Below are positions 39,771 through 49,445 of a stretch of 64,000 bases of DNA, in pieces. The DNA comes from Seriola aureovittata (lineage: Eukaryota > Chordata > Actinopteri > Carangiformes > Carangidae): the NCBI RefSeq assembly GCF_021018895.1, contig NC_079373.1, positions 21,584,501 through 21,648,500 on the forward strand. Reading direction: 5' to 3'. Numbering within the stretch: the first letter of the stretch is position 1; every line of letters starts with the position of its first letter. A model generated the notes under the pieces. That model had not been told where the DNA came from. It worked only from the letters and a program-made list of their open reading frames with translations, and made no database searches. Both the position numbers and the translations under genes were made by a program.

Positions 39771-40579
39771 AAGCAACATCCACTTTATGTCCAAAACAAC
39801 TGCCACCAGGGGGAACAGAATGAGGTTCAATCATTTCTCTTTATGGATAAATCTATAAACACAAGATTGGCATATTGCCTGATAGAGCTATGATGCTGAA
39901 CTTGCTATGAAACAGTCATGTATTCAGAAATCCTCCTTTTAATTCTGTAATTGGTCTCTACTAACTACTGAGGAAAATATCTGGCTCTTTATCTGCTAAA
40001 TGCCCCACTATTTTCACAAGCTAGATGCTAACCAAAACAGCAGTTCTAACTTGGAATACAAACCAATGACTTCAAACACGCTAGAACGTTTAATAGAGAC
40101 CCCCATTACATACAAGTTGTCCTCGAAAGTATTGTTACTATAAAAATATTGATAACAGATTAAATACATCTAACATTATAAAAAAAAGCTTTGTCCTATA
40201 ATCGTGATATAACCTGAGCTTCAGATTCACTTTGCCTATAAAATGTCTTTAGAGTGAATATTTCATATTTCATCCCCACACAAGCCATTAGCTGCAGTGG
40301 GAAAAGAGACACCCATAATGAATGTGACTGGGATTGCCTGCCAGGACCACTAGGCACTAAAAAAGTGATATAGTCTTCATTCTGCACACAGTGTCGGACT
40401 ATTGATAAATAGGTGAAAGTGCATTTGATAGGAGCCCCTCGTTCTAAGCTCTGACTGGGACACAGCTTTACTATCTCTTGTGATAAGAAGAGAAAGAGCA
40501 AGATATCGCGCAGGCCTGGTTGGGAAAAGGATGAGGAGGGCAGAATGGAAAGTGCTGCATGAATGTGCCTTTGTGTACA

Positions 40580-40580
<1 letters not shown>

Positions 40581-40620
<40 letters not shown>

Positions 40621-40621
40621 G

Positions 40622-40702
<81 letters not shown>
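40581..40702. repeat. Long (TG)n microsatellite, about 122 bp
   Basis: Two uninterrupted TG tracts split by GGGGTTG near 40619; reads as (CA)n in the cadherin transcript. Several overlapping Val-Cys or His-Thr open frames here are artefacts. Confidence 0.97.
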
Positions 40703-40703
<1 letters not shown>

Positions 40704-42914
40704 ACACGCGTGCAGGTGCATTCACATGTACAGTATGTGTACAGAGATACATACCAGCTTGCCTTCAGGTGTTACTACTATCAGATTAAAAATAATGATG
40801 ATCATTAGTGATGGCTGGGACACGATAAATGGCATAATTGATTCCAGGCCAATGTGACAATTGGTTTCATTCGCTGTGGTTGAATTATTTAGCCATTGAC
40901 TAAAGCCTTCAATAAATTCTCTGAACTTATATGATATATGAGGAGCAGTCTTGCCTTATTTTCAATCTAGCATCTACAGACACACATAATCAAGTCAAAT
41001 GCATTATGTGTGGTTAAAGCTGAAATCAATAACACATTTTAGTTAACTTAATGTTATTTTAAGTCAACAGCATGGTGGAGTGGGTTTGATGCTGAGACAA
41101 GTTGAATGTATTGAGTTTCTTTGCTCTGATTAAGGCATCACATGACAAGTCACATGTTTTCCATCATTGTGTTGAAATCAACAGCAAAATACATGTACTG
41201 GAATGCCATTTTTGAAAAAGTTAAATCAAATAAACAGCAAACTCCAACATTATCTTCCCTGTGTAAAAAGTAGTATCTATCTGAGGCAACAAAGGACGCA
41301 AAAGGCAGAAAGACAAATCAGTCAAAGATGAGGGTTAATATTGGTTCGGAAGCCTCTGCATTGTGGAAACAACAAAGTGAGGGAAGATAAGGGATTCAAA
41401 GCTGAATCAGCAACGTTTGGACAGGTAATGTACTCAGTAATAATGAAATCTGGAGCTGCTCTAATAAATCACCCTTATCTTGCAATAGAATTGCTAGCCA
41501 TGTGAGTGGATATAAATTCTGGATTGGATAATTGTGTTTGGATAATATTGGCTTGTAATGTTATGCAATGTGTCTTTCAGGTCACGAGCACAGTAATCAT
41601 GATAAGGCAGCAACAATCTAAAATCTTAAAATTACTGTAAATGAAATACTAGAATATACCCTGATATTAAGTTTCACATTTCAGTCTGTGTGCAGGTCCT
41701 TCCTTTTTTTTTTTTTTTCAATCTACAGATTATTTTTGCAACCTTTTTCCTCATTTTTCTTTTTCTCGACACATTTGATTCTGCTCATTCATTGTGTCTT
41801 TAAATATCTCTGTGCCGAACTAAACTTTTCCATTCTGAACACAGTAAAATCTTTGTGGAGAGGGTCCCCAGACCCTCATTCTCTGCTCTTCTCTCGTCTT
41901 TGCTGTCCTCTTTTCCCCATTCTCTCTTCTTCCCTGGAGTTCTACGTGCCAACTTTTGTTATAGCCACCAAGGACCCAAAAACTTTATTTCACTGAGCTG
42001 TCACAACACTTTGAGGATATAAGAAAAAACTATTAGATAAGTATGGTTGCTTTGAAAGTGTGTGTGCTTGTGTAGCCATCGCTATGTGTGTGTCTATAAT
42101 CTTTGTTTTGTAAATTATAGTAGCAATGCTGACAGAGTGGGAAAAGTATCTGCCTAAAGTCTCAAATTAATACAGTGCAAGTACTTGAAAGAGGCACACA
42201 ATTTACAGATTAGGTGAAATAACTTAATTCAGGAAGCTCTCTCTTAAGAATATGAAGAGGGTTATTTCTTTCTGTGCATTCCTCTTGAACCTCAAACCAA
42301 CAAAGAGATGGTTATGGACCACACGGTTAGAAGCTCAAGCGACGCTTCACCTCTGCCCTATGTCGTGTTGGCATTGAAGGAGTTGAGACCGGCTTGATGG
42401 GGAGGAATCCTCTGTGATTTGGGCTGATGCTAAAAATCTAGAACATATATGTACAAGCACCGTAAAATGGATGAATTCTCAACAAGCCCGGTTGGCTTTC
42501 TTCTTTTATGCGCTTTCGTTTCACGCTCTCCTATCGCCAGATTCCAAGAATCACACTTATCACCCTAACTTTCCAGTTTCAGGAGGGGACCCCTGCAGAA
42601 ACAGAGGAGATCCTTCCCCCTTTTTCTGTGGTTGGAGCTCTAATCTGGGACATTATGGGTAAGGTCAAAGAGTCTCAGTGATTTTCCAGCGCCCAGTAAC
42701 TATCCAGATGACCTCCTCTTTGTCCCAGATAATCTCTGCTCCAGGTCCTGCAGTGGCCCTCCTCCATTTGCAGTACTGGTGGTCCTCCATGGAGGATGAC
42801 ACACAGGAGTTTGTGGCTGCTTGTTCCATCTTCTAGCACAAGTCTTCCCACCAAAGCCCTGCAGGTCTCGTCTAAACACTTTCATCATGTCCTGCCCAAG
42901 CAGCAACCTCCAGG

Positions 42915-43190
42915 ACTGAAAAATTTAGCCAACACAGAAGTGGCAAAAACTGCAGTTCCTTGAATGACCACTTGAGGCTGGCTCCAAAAGCGAGTCAATG
43001 CCCATTGACTCGCCCACTGTCGCTCACTGACTTCAGTTGCTGAGTAGCATCACATGTGTCATAAGACTAGAAAAGCTGTGTTGGTTAAAATAGAAACACT
43101 ACATCAAAGTAGTATTTATAGGTTGCAGTTCCGGGTCCGGATAGGATTGCATCTGGATCCAGATCCAGGTAGTGAGCTCTGTGCTATGTC
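42915..43190. repeat. Interspersed repeat fragment (GAGGCTGGCTCCAAAAG type)
   Basis: AAAACTGCAGTTCCTTGAATG, ACCACTTGAGGCTGGCTCC and AGCGAGTCAATGCCCATTGA match a pattern recalled from many fish loci. Right boundary uncertain. Confidence 0.5.
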
Positions 43191-44088
43191 AACAGAGGGT
43201 ATGACAGTATGAAATACTAATTATTCTATTACTGGATTTCTTCTTTCCATATTTACAGTAACATATTGTATATTCATAGAGGAGGACTGCAGGTGATGTC
43301 TTGCTATATCTGTTTTTCTATGGTTTCTATTCATGTCGGATACAGGGATGCTCAGTTAGTGGGTGTCAAAAAGTGCTTGTAAATAACTTTAAGATAAAAG
43401 AAATTTGGGGAATATGTCTTTGTGTGTTTGCTTCTCTCTGCCTTCCATTCTGTTCCTCTCCTGCCTGCTTTCCTCTCACATCTGTTGGTATTTACAGAGT
43501 GAATTATTTCTGAGTTTTTACAAAAGCCAGTTAGCTTATCAACAGCTTGCACCCAGCTGAACACCCTCACTCACGTCTGGTTTCAGAAAACAGGATAAGA
43601 TCAAGTGACTGACTTAAAAAGTAGATTTTCTCTGCCCCTCTCTTCCTTTGTGTTCTAAGGGAAAATGCTTCCGTCAGGCAGACAACCCCGAGGGCACCAA
43701 ACCCAGCCGGCACCTCAAAACGGCTCTAATGTTGTGTTATCATAGAGGAAACCACCAACTTCTAACTGATAGCAGCACCTTGACGAAATACTAAGTCCAT
43801 CCTTTCCCAAACAACACTGCCAATTTCCATAAAATCAAAGTGCTCTTTCACAAACCTACCCTGATCTATTACGTTTTTTTTGTTTTCCATTTGCCAGTAT
43901 GCTTAGCTTAAAAGATACTGGTGAAAGTCAATTTTTACATAAACACCAAAACTGACATAGAGACCAATAAACGTGTCGAATAATCAGAGTGAGGAAGAGA
44001 GAGAAAGAGTCCCAGGTGGACAGAAAGGAGAGGAAAACACAGACACAAACACAGTAAACGCCAGATCTATCAAAGGCGAGCACATAGG

Positions 44089-44110
44089 CACACATGCACG
44101 TACGTGCGCG

Positions 44111-44149
<39 letters not shown>

Positions 44150-44207
44150 ACAGACAGACAGACACACACACACACACACACACACACATAAACACACACA
44201 CACACAC
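44089..44207. repeat. Compound (CG)n(CA)n(GACA)n repeat abutting the exon donor
   Basis: CACATGCACGTACGTGCGCGCG, then CA units, CAGACAGACAGA, CA units, ATAAA and a final ACACACACAC run that ends exactly at the splice donor of the 44208-44360 exon. Bases about 44089-44152 alternate pyrimidine-purine without a break, including a CG run, the composition that favours Z-DNA. Confidence 0.95.
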
Positions 44208-44360
44208 CTTGTAGGAGTCAATGGCCTCCCGGTCCAGTGAGCGGCTGACTGACACTTCTCCTGTGTCTGTGTCAATGATGAAGAGACCTTTGGGATCCTG
44301 GTCAGCACCGGGGCCTGTCAGTCGGAAGATGTGGTTCCCCGACTTCTCTGTTGAAATCAC
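44208..44360 (-). CDS. cdh13: T-cadherin (cdh13-like) exon: core of EC1 (probable exon 4)
   Basis: An internal exon of 153 bp (51 codons, phase 0 at both ends). The translation starts VISTEKSGNHIFRLTGPG, continues ADQDPKGLFIIDTDTGEVSV and ends SRSLDREAIDSYK. It carries the EC1 hallmarks: the FRLTGPGADQ(D/E)PKG(L/I)F strand, the D..TGE.SV turn and the calcium-binding LDRE motif (about mature residues 65-68). Length and content match the corresponding human CDH13 segment as I recall it (also 51 residues, with TGKGVDQEPKGIF and LDRE). Both splice sites lie in simple repeats. The donor is AAG|GTGTGTGT, the first unit of a GT tract, and the acceptor is TGTGTGCAG|GTG after (TG)n(TTTG)n. The open frame and protein similarity make the exon itself secure; how efficiently it is spliced cannot be read from sequence. 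Confidence 0.92.
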
Positions 44361-44417
44361 CTGCACACACAAACAAACAAACAAACAAACAAACAAACAA
44401 ACAAACAAACAAACAAA

Positions 44418-44479
<62 letters not shown>
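44361..44479 (-). promoter_or_regulatory. Microsatellite 3' splice-site tract: (TG)n(TTTG)n TGTGTGCAG
   Basis: In transcript orientation: about 29 TG units (44479 to 44421), about 12-13 TTTG units (44420 to 44371), then TGTGTGCAG at the exon edge. The tract replaces a normal polypyrimidine tract. No plus-strand T occurs from 44363 to 44485, so the transcript has no A from -3 to -125 apart from the acceptor AG. Confidence 0.9.
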
Positions 44480-44483
<4 letters not shown>

Positions 44484-44487
44484 AATT

Positions 44488-44517
44488 GTAAGCTTTTCCC
44501 ATTTCATTCTGAGTCAG
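44488..44517 (-). promoter_or_regulatory. Candidate distant branch points for the EC1-core exon
   Basis: On the transcript strand CTTAC (44492-44488; A at 44489, about -129) and CTGAC (44517-44513; A at 44514, about -154) both match the yUnAy consensus. CTTAC is favoured: no AG lies between it and the acceptor, and it is followed by a short TTTTTCT tract. Prediction only. Confidence 0.5.
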
Positions 44518-45364
44518 TCTATTTCCTGAAGCAAAGAATTACTTTCTCTGTTTTTTTCCAAATTCAAATCCTGTTCTTTAATGCCGAGTGTACTGAAAAA
44601 CACTTTTTATTAGAATTTGTTGATATTCATTTGAGCAAAAGAAGCTTACTGCATCTTGAATGGTGCTGCAAAACCCTGATAGCTAACAATTAAAAATTTA
44701 TATCAGAAACGACTTTGATTTGATTTCATCAGTTTGCAAATTCAACTCATGTAAAATATGAAAGTTAGCATCATCTCCCTGAGCACTGGAGGCCTGCTGT
44801 GACCACTTGCTAATGCATGGTAGGATTACATTTAGATAAGGAAAGTGGAGCAGTTAAATAAATATAAAAATATTTTCCTCAATAATTAAGTGTGAATGTT
44901 ATATACATTATGTTTTTTGTCATTGGGCTATGTGAGGAAGCTTTAGAGCCAGTCCCTCTGAAATGGCCTCATGCAATAGATATGCTCTTGATGAGTTCTG
45001 ACAAGTTAGTTCGCTGACAATCCTGTTCTCTCACACAGGAGTGATCTGACCCAGTGACTTTTTGGTTACTGTACTCACATGAGACTGACGTAGCCAGCAG
45101 CATCCACAGGTACACCAGCAACAGGAACGGGCAGGATAACGAAACAAAGACACAGAAAACAAAGCATGTTAGATTCACAGAGCAAAGCAAAAACAGCATT
45201 AAGAGCCAAAACCTTGTGGATCTTTGCAGATCTTGACTTCAGGACAAATGTTAGAGGGAGACACACAATAAAATAGTCAAAGAAGAGAAAATGTATGTGT
45301 AGAAAATCTTTACAGAATTTTGAAAAAATGCACACAAAGATATTTTTCTGCTTTTGGACAGAGC

Positions 45365-45500
45365 CCAGCTAGCCGTTTTCCTTTTCTTTCCATGCTTTAT
45401 GCTAAACTAAGCTAAATGACTGCTGGCTCCATCTATATATTTGCTGTAAATGAGAGTAATATTAGTCATCTCATCTAACTCTGGGCAAAAAACACAAATT
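45365..45500 (+). repeat. Interspersed repeat fragment (ATGCTAAACTAAGCTAA type)
   Basis: TTTCCATGCTTTATGCTAAAC, TAAGCTAAATGACTGCTGGC and CATCTCATCTAACTCTGGGC are a decayed form of a frequent fish repeat. Confidence 0.55.
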
Positions 45501-46403
45501 AGGTAATCTCAATCACAACCTTGTGATCAGGATTATCACTGACATATGAAAGTGTTTTGAGAATGACGACAGCATCATGCACAGTGCAGTCAGTAGTGCA
45601 CTGAGCATGTGCACAGAAGTGCTGGATTTCAACTTTAAAGAGTTTTTTTGTTCTTGCACTGTTCATCACCTGGTTGTGAACCCTCCTAAATCAAAGATGA
45701 ACGTCGGCATTTTAACCTCATAATGATGTCTTCATTTCACATCCCACGTGCTGGCGTGCAGAGCCACACCACAACACTGTGTCACTGTGTAAATAAACTA
45801 CCAGTTTATACTGCAACCATATAAGCACACACAGTGTTGTCACTTCTTTAGACCTTCTGGGCCTTCTGTCGGTGTATGTGAAGGATCTAAATGGTCCCCC
45901 TGCACTGGGCTTCATGATCAGAGGGATGCGATGAGGTCACCTGTAATGAGAGCGCGCTTCAATGGGACGGCAGCTAAATGAAGGCCTTTCTAGTCCCCAC
46001 TTGAAAGAGCATGGGAGATGATACTGCAGTGTTACAAGCCTATGCCAGATGAAGCTCAAGCCCTTACAGCCTCTCCAAAGCTCTTTGCTATTTATCTCGA
46101 AGTCCCACTTCATCTTTTCCCTCTAGTTCCTCTCACTCTTGGACGCCTTGGTCCCCCGCTTCTTACTCTCTCTAATATGCCCTTCCTCATTCTCCAATTC
46201 AGCATCCATATCTTATGCTTCATTCATTATTTTCCACTCCTCTGTACTGTATCCTATAACACTTACTCACTCTGCTCATTTTGTTTATCATGCCATATGA
46301 TAAGAGTGAGAAATGTAAAAATCCTAAGGAAAGTCTGTCACAGTGTGTTTTTTCTTATTTTGAGGACATAAAGACTGATACAGAAAACCCACCTATGGAC
46401 ACA

Positions 46404-46545
<142 letters not shown>

Positions 46546-47582
46546 ATTGCTGTCATTCAGGACAGAGATATTTCTGAGCAGTAATCACAGTGGCAGCCAG
46601 CGCCTGCTGAGAGTGACAAACTGGGTCAGATGAAGAAAACTGAAAAAAGAATGAGGTGCAACATTAGTTGGATTCACAGATGGCTCAGCGTCAAACTTGG
46701 ATAGATGCGGGGGGAGAGGAGGAAAAAACAAGAACAGACGTACAGGTAAGACAGGGAGGGCGGGTGTGAGGATGCAGAATGAGAGAGTGAGAGACGAGGA
46801 AGTAGAGAATGTGAGAGAGGGAGAGACAGTTGATAGAGACAGTGACTTCAGCTGAAGAGTAACTGAAGTGTCAGGAGAAGTTTAGTGTGATTAGGAGATG
46901 TCTCTGTGGGATACAAGTGTGATAATATGCACCTTGCATACACATACACTCCAACTTGCACACACATGCTGGCACAGAAACGTACACCCAGTGGCTTTGT
47001 CTCCACTGAGTCTGTCTCCCTCTGTGTGCGTGGGAGGACTGATGGGAGAATCTCACCTCTTTCTATCAGCTCTCATTACCAGCCAAGCAGACATGAAAGA
47101 CTGCCGGGCTCATGATACTGCGGGAAGATGACAGGAGGTGTGGCGCAGCTCCACAACACCAAACACCTCCGAGCACATCGAGAGAATGAACACCAAAACA
47201 ACTGATCTGCACCGGTTTGTGTATGTTTATGTGTGTTGGTTTGTGTGTATTAAACCCTTGATATCACCTCCTGTTGTCTGTGTTCCTGTCAGGTGTCAGG
47301 AGGGCAACAAATAAAAACCTGTGGAAATGTACAAATGTGTACACACACAGACATCTCAGAAAACTTGTTGTGTAACTTGTAAAAAAAAAATTCACTGAAG
47401 TGTTTTTTTTTTTTTTTTGCATTTCAAAATCAGGACAAAAATCTGCTGTGCAAAGCAAAGTGTACCAAAGAAAGTATAAAGCTGGTCCAAAAAAAACATC
47501 ATCACGCTGAATTATTATCATGCAAATATTGTATCATCACACATTTTTTGAGGGGGAGTGGGGGAGGATTTCAACTCCAGTC

Positions 47583-47584
<2 letters not shown>

Positions 47585-47661
<77 letters not shown>

Positions 47662-47664
47662 GTG
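47585..47664. repeat. (TG)n microsatellite, about 80 bp
   Basis: Nearly pure TG units with one CG near the end; (CA)n in the transcript. A smaller TG/AG tract lies at 47784-47815. Confidence 0.95.
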
Positions 47665-47925
47665 ACAGCGAGTGAGAGAGAGGGGGAGAGTGAGTATGCA
47701 ACAGCATCTCTAAGTGGTGCTTCTGTTATCCCTATCAAGGTCATACAGCCAGCTGCGAATGACAATCACAGCCAGGCCGTTAGTGTGTGTGTGTGAGTGT
47801 GAGAGAGAGAGAGAGGAGAGAACTTTTTTTTCTTTCTGCTTTTTTTTGAGGGGGTAATGATGGTCTGATTGTGCCTTTGAAGGTGAGTGAGACCCTCAGT
47901 GGTCAGGAATGTGTCTAGTGTGTAT

Positions 47926-47927
<2 letters not shown>

Positions 47928-47980
<53 letters not shown>
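47928..47980. repeat. (TG)n microsatellite, about 52 bp
   Basis: Uninterrupted TG units after TATACG; (CA)n in the transcript. Confidence 0.95.
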
Positions 47981-47982
<2 letters not shown>

Positions 47983-48159
47983 CATGCTAGGCTTGGACCT
48001 GTACTTGGCCTGACTGTCTTGCCGCTCCAGCCTGCTAATGAAGGGAATGAGGCAAAAGAACGGTCTGGTGAAGACTTGGACAGCGAGGATCCAACCGAGT
48101 CCTCAACACAGGACGATGAGAAAACAATGGTGCTAATTAACTGGCTTTGATTGGTTAGC

Positions 48160-48500
48160 CAGGCCTCCGCTAATCATTACCTCATTACCAGCATCTCTTG
48201 GGCACTTCACACCCGGCAAAGCTGTTTTTTATCGCTTCTCCTCGTTTTTTAAAGTTCTCTCATCAAAATGGATTTCACATCTGTTCGATGCATCTGGGGT
48301 CCAGACCTGAATTACAATGTACGTCAGAGGGTTTTAACTCACCACCGGCAAACATCCGCCACAAACGGGCATGATTAACATGCTGAAAGACAGACTGGGA
48401 GAAAAAGGCAGGAACTTCCTTTTCTTCCTCAGACAATTAAGACAATCAATTAGACTAAATGACGAGGCCCGCAGGCTGCCTGCTTTCTAATCTTGGAACA
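48160..48500. other. Non-repetitive block, possible conserved non-coding element
   Basis: Complex, non-repetitive sequence with several homeodomain-like TAAT/ATTA sites (for example CAATCAATTAGACTAAATGA). No ORF and no transposon resemblance. Its complexity contrasts with the microsatellites just upstream, but conservation cannot be judged from one genome. Confidence 0.2.
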
Positions 48501-49329
48501 TCTCACAACACAACTTGCTCACTTCCAGCTTGGAAGTTTAGATAGAGCCTTTGTATTGAATGGCTGCTTTTTGTGAGAGGAGGAGAAACAAAGAGGCCTA
48601 GATAGATAAGGAAGGGGAAAGATTCATGAATAAAGGAAGAAGAAGAAGCCTGTAACAGTTAACAGACACCAGGTAGAGGGCAACAAGACAGAGGAAGAAG
48701 CCAAACTGACAGACAGAGAAAATCAGGACACATCACTGTGCTGAAACAATGGAACAAAGCTGCCAGACACGTCTATTCTCCTTACTATATTAGCTGGGGC
48801 TACAACCAAACTAGGCCCTCATTCCTCTCTCCAACAGCACTTTATTGGAGCTGTCATGTCAAGTGAGACATGTTGTGTTGATTTGCGAGCTGGACCCTGA
48901 GGTAAGGAAGGATAAACACAGGTTGAATAACTGACAACTCCAGCACAGCACAGAAAGTTAGGATGGCTTCAAAGACTGCGTTTGAAGTGAAGAAGTGCTT
49001 CATGCTGATACATCTGAGATTTCATTTGTTATTTAATGGGGCGGTGTGTGTGTTTTGTTTATTGTTGTTTGCACTTCTGCTTGTGTGAATTAGTGAATCT
49101 GAATTAGTGGCTTTTTGGAATTAGTAAACAATGAGCAGGACTTATTTAGAGTGATCTCTCCTTTTCCTATAACTGCTCTCTCTGATAAGGGGTTTCAGGG
49201 ATGTGAAGTGCACTGCAAATACAGTGAATGGCAGATCAGTACTGAGCAGTCCATCACAAATATTCATACCTATGGGTAACTGAGACATTCCAAATAATCT
49301 AACTGAATTTCTTTTGGACATTTAACAGA

Positions 49330-49445
49330 TCAAACCCAGAGACATGAGAACACGCACACATCTGACCGCTCCAGGCTATGAGGCTTAGGACCCAGGACCT
49401 TCTCACTGTGAGGAAACAATGCAAACAACTGAGCCAACACACACG
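49330..49445 (-). mobile_element. Possible tRNA-type SINE head fragment
   Basis: On the minus strand GTTGGCTCAGTTGTTTGCAT, then CCTCACAGTGAGAAGGTCC and TGGGTCC. This resembles a SINE head with a decayed B box. No tail or flanking duplication found. Confidence 0.45.

Larger units (their letters stand above)
25320..44207 (-). other. Intron of about 18.9 kb between the EC1-core and EC1/EC2 exons
   Basis: Bounded by the GTGTGT donor of the exon at 44208 and the CACACAG acceptor of the exon at 25319. Contents: a CATA/CGCA/CA compound repeat (28.0 kb), a complete tRNA-derived SINE (34.5 kb), fragments of repeats I associate with fish genomes (26.6, 32.0, 34.2, 39.6, 42.9 kb), a TG tract of about 120 bp (40.6 kb) and the Z-DNA-prone tract beside the donor. 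The segment 30780-31200 is more GC-rich and less repetitive than its surroundings, but I cannot assign it a function. No other coding sequence is convincing. Confidence 0.8.

Noticed and set aside
40196..40857. Overlapping frames encoding long His-Thr or Cys-Val repeats
   Set aside because: They are translations of the (TG)n microsatellite; the same holds for frames at 28.0, 43.9-44.5, 46.4, 47.6, 57.6 and 60.0 kb.
42700..42906. Minus-strand 68-codon frame with Arg/Gly-rich sequence
   Set aside because: No recognisable domain; next to a repeat fragment at 42.9 kb and likely part of degenerate repeat DNA.
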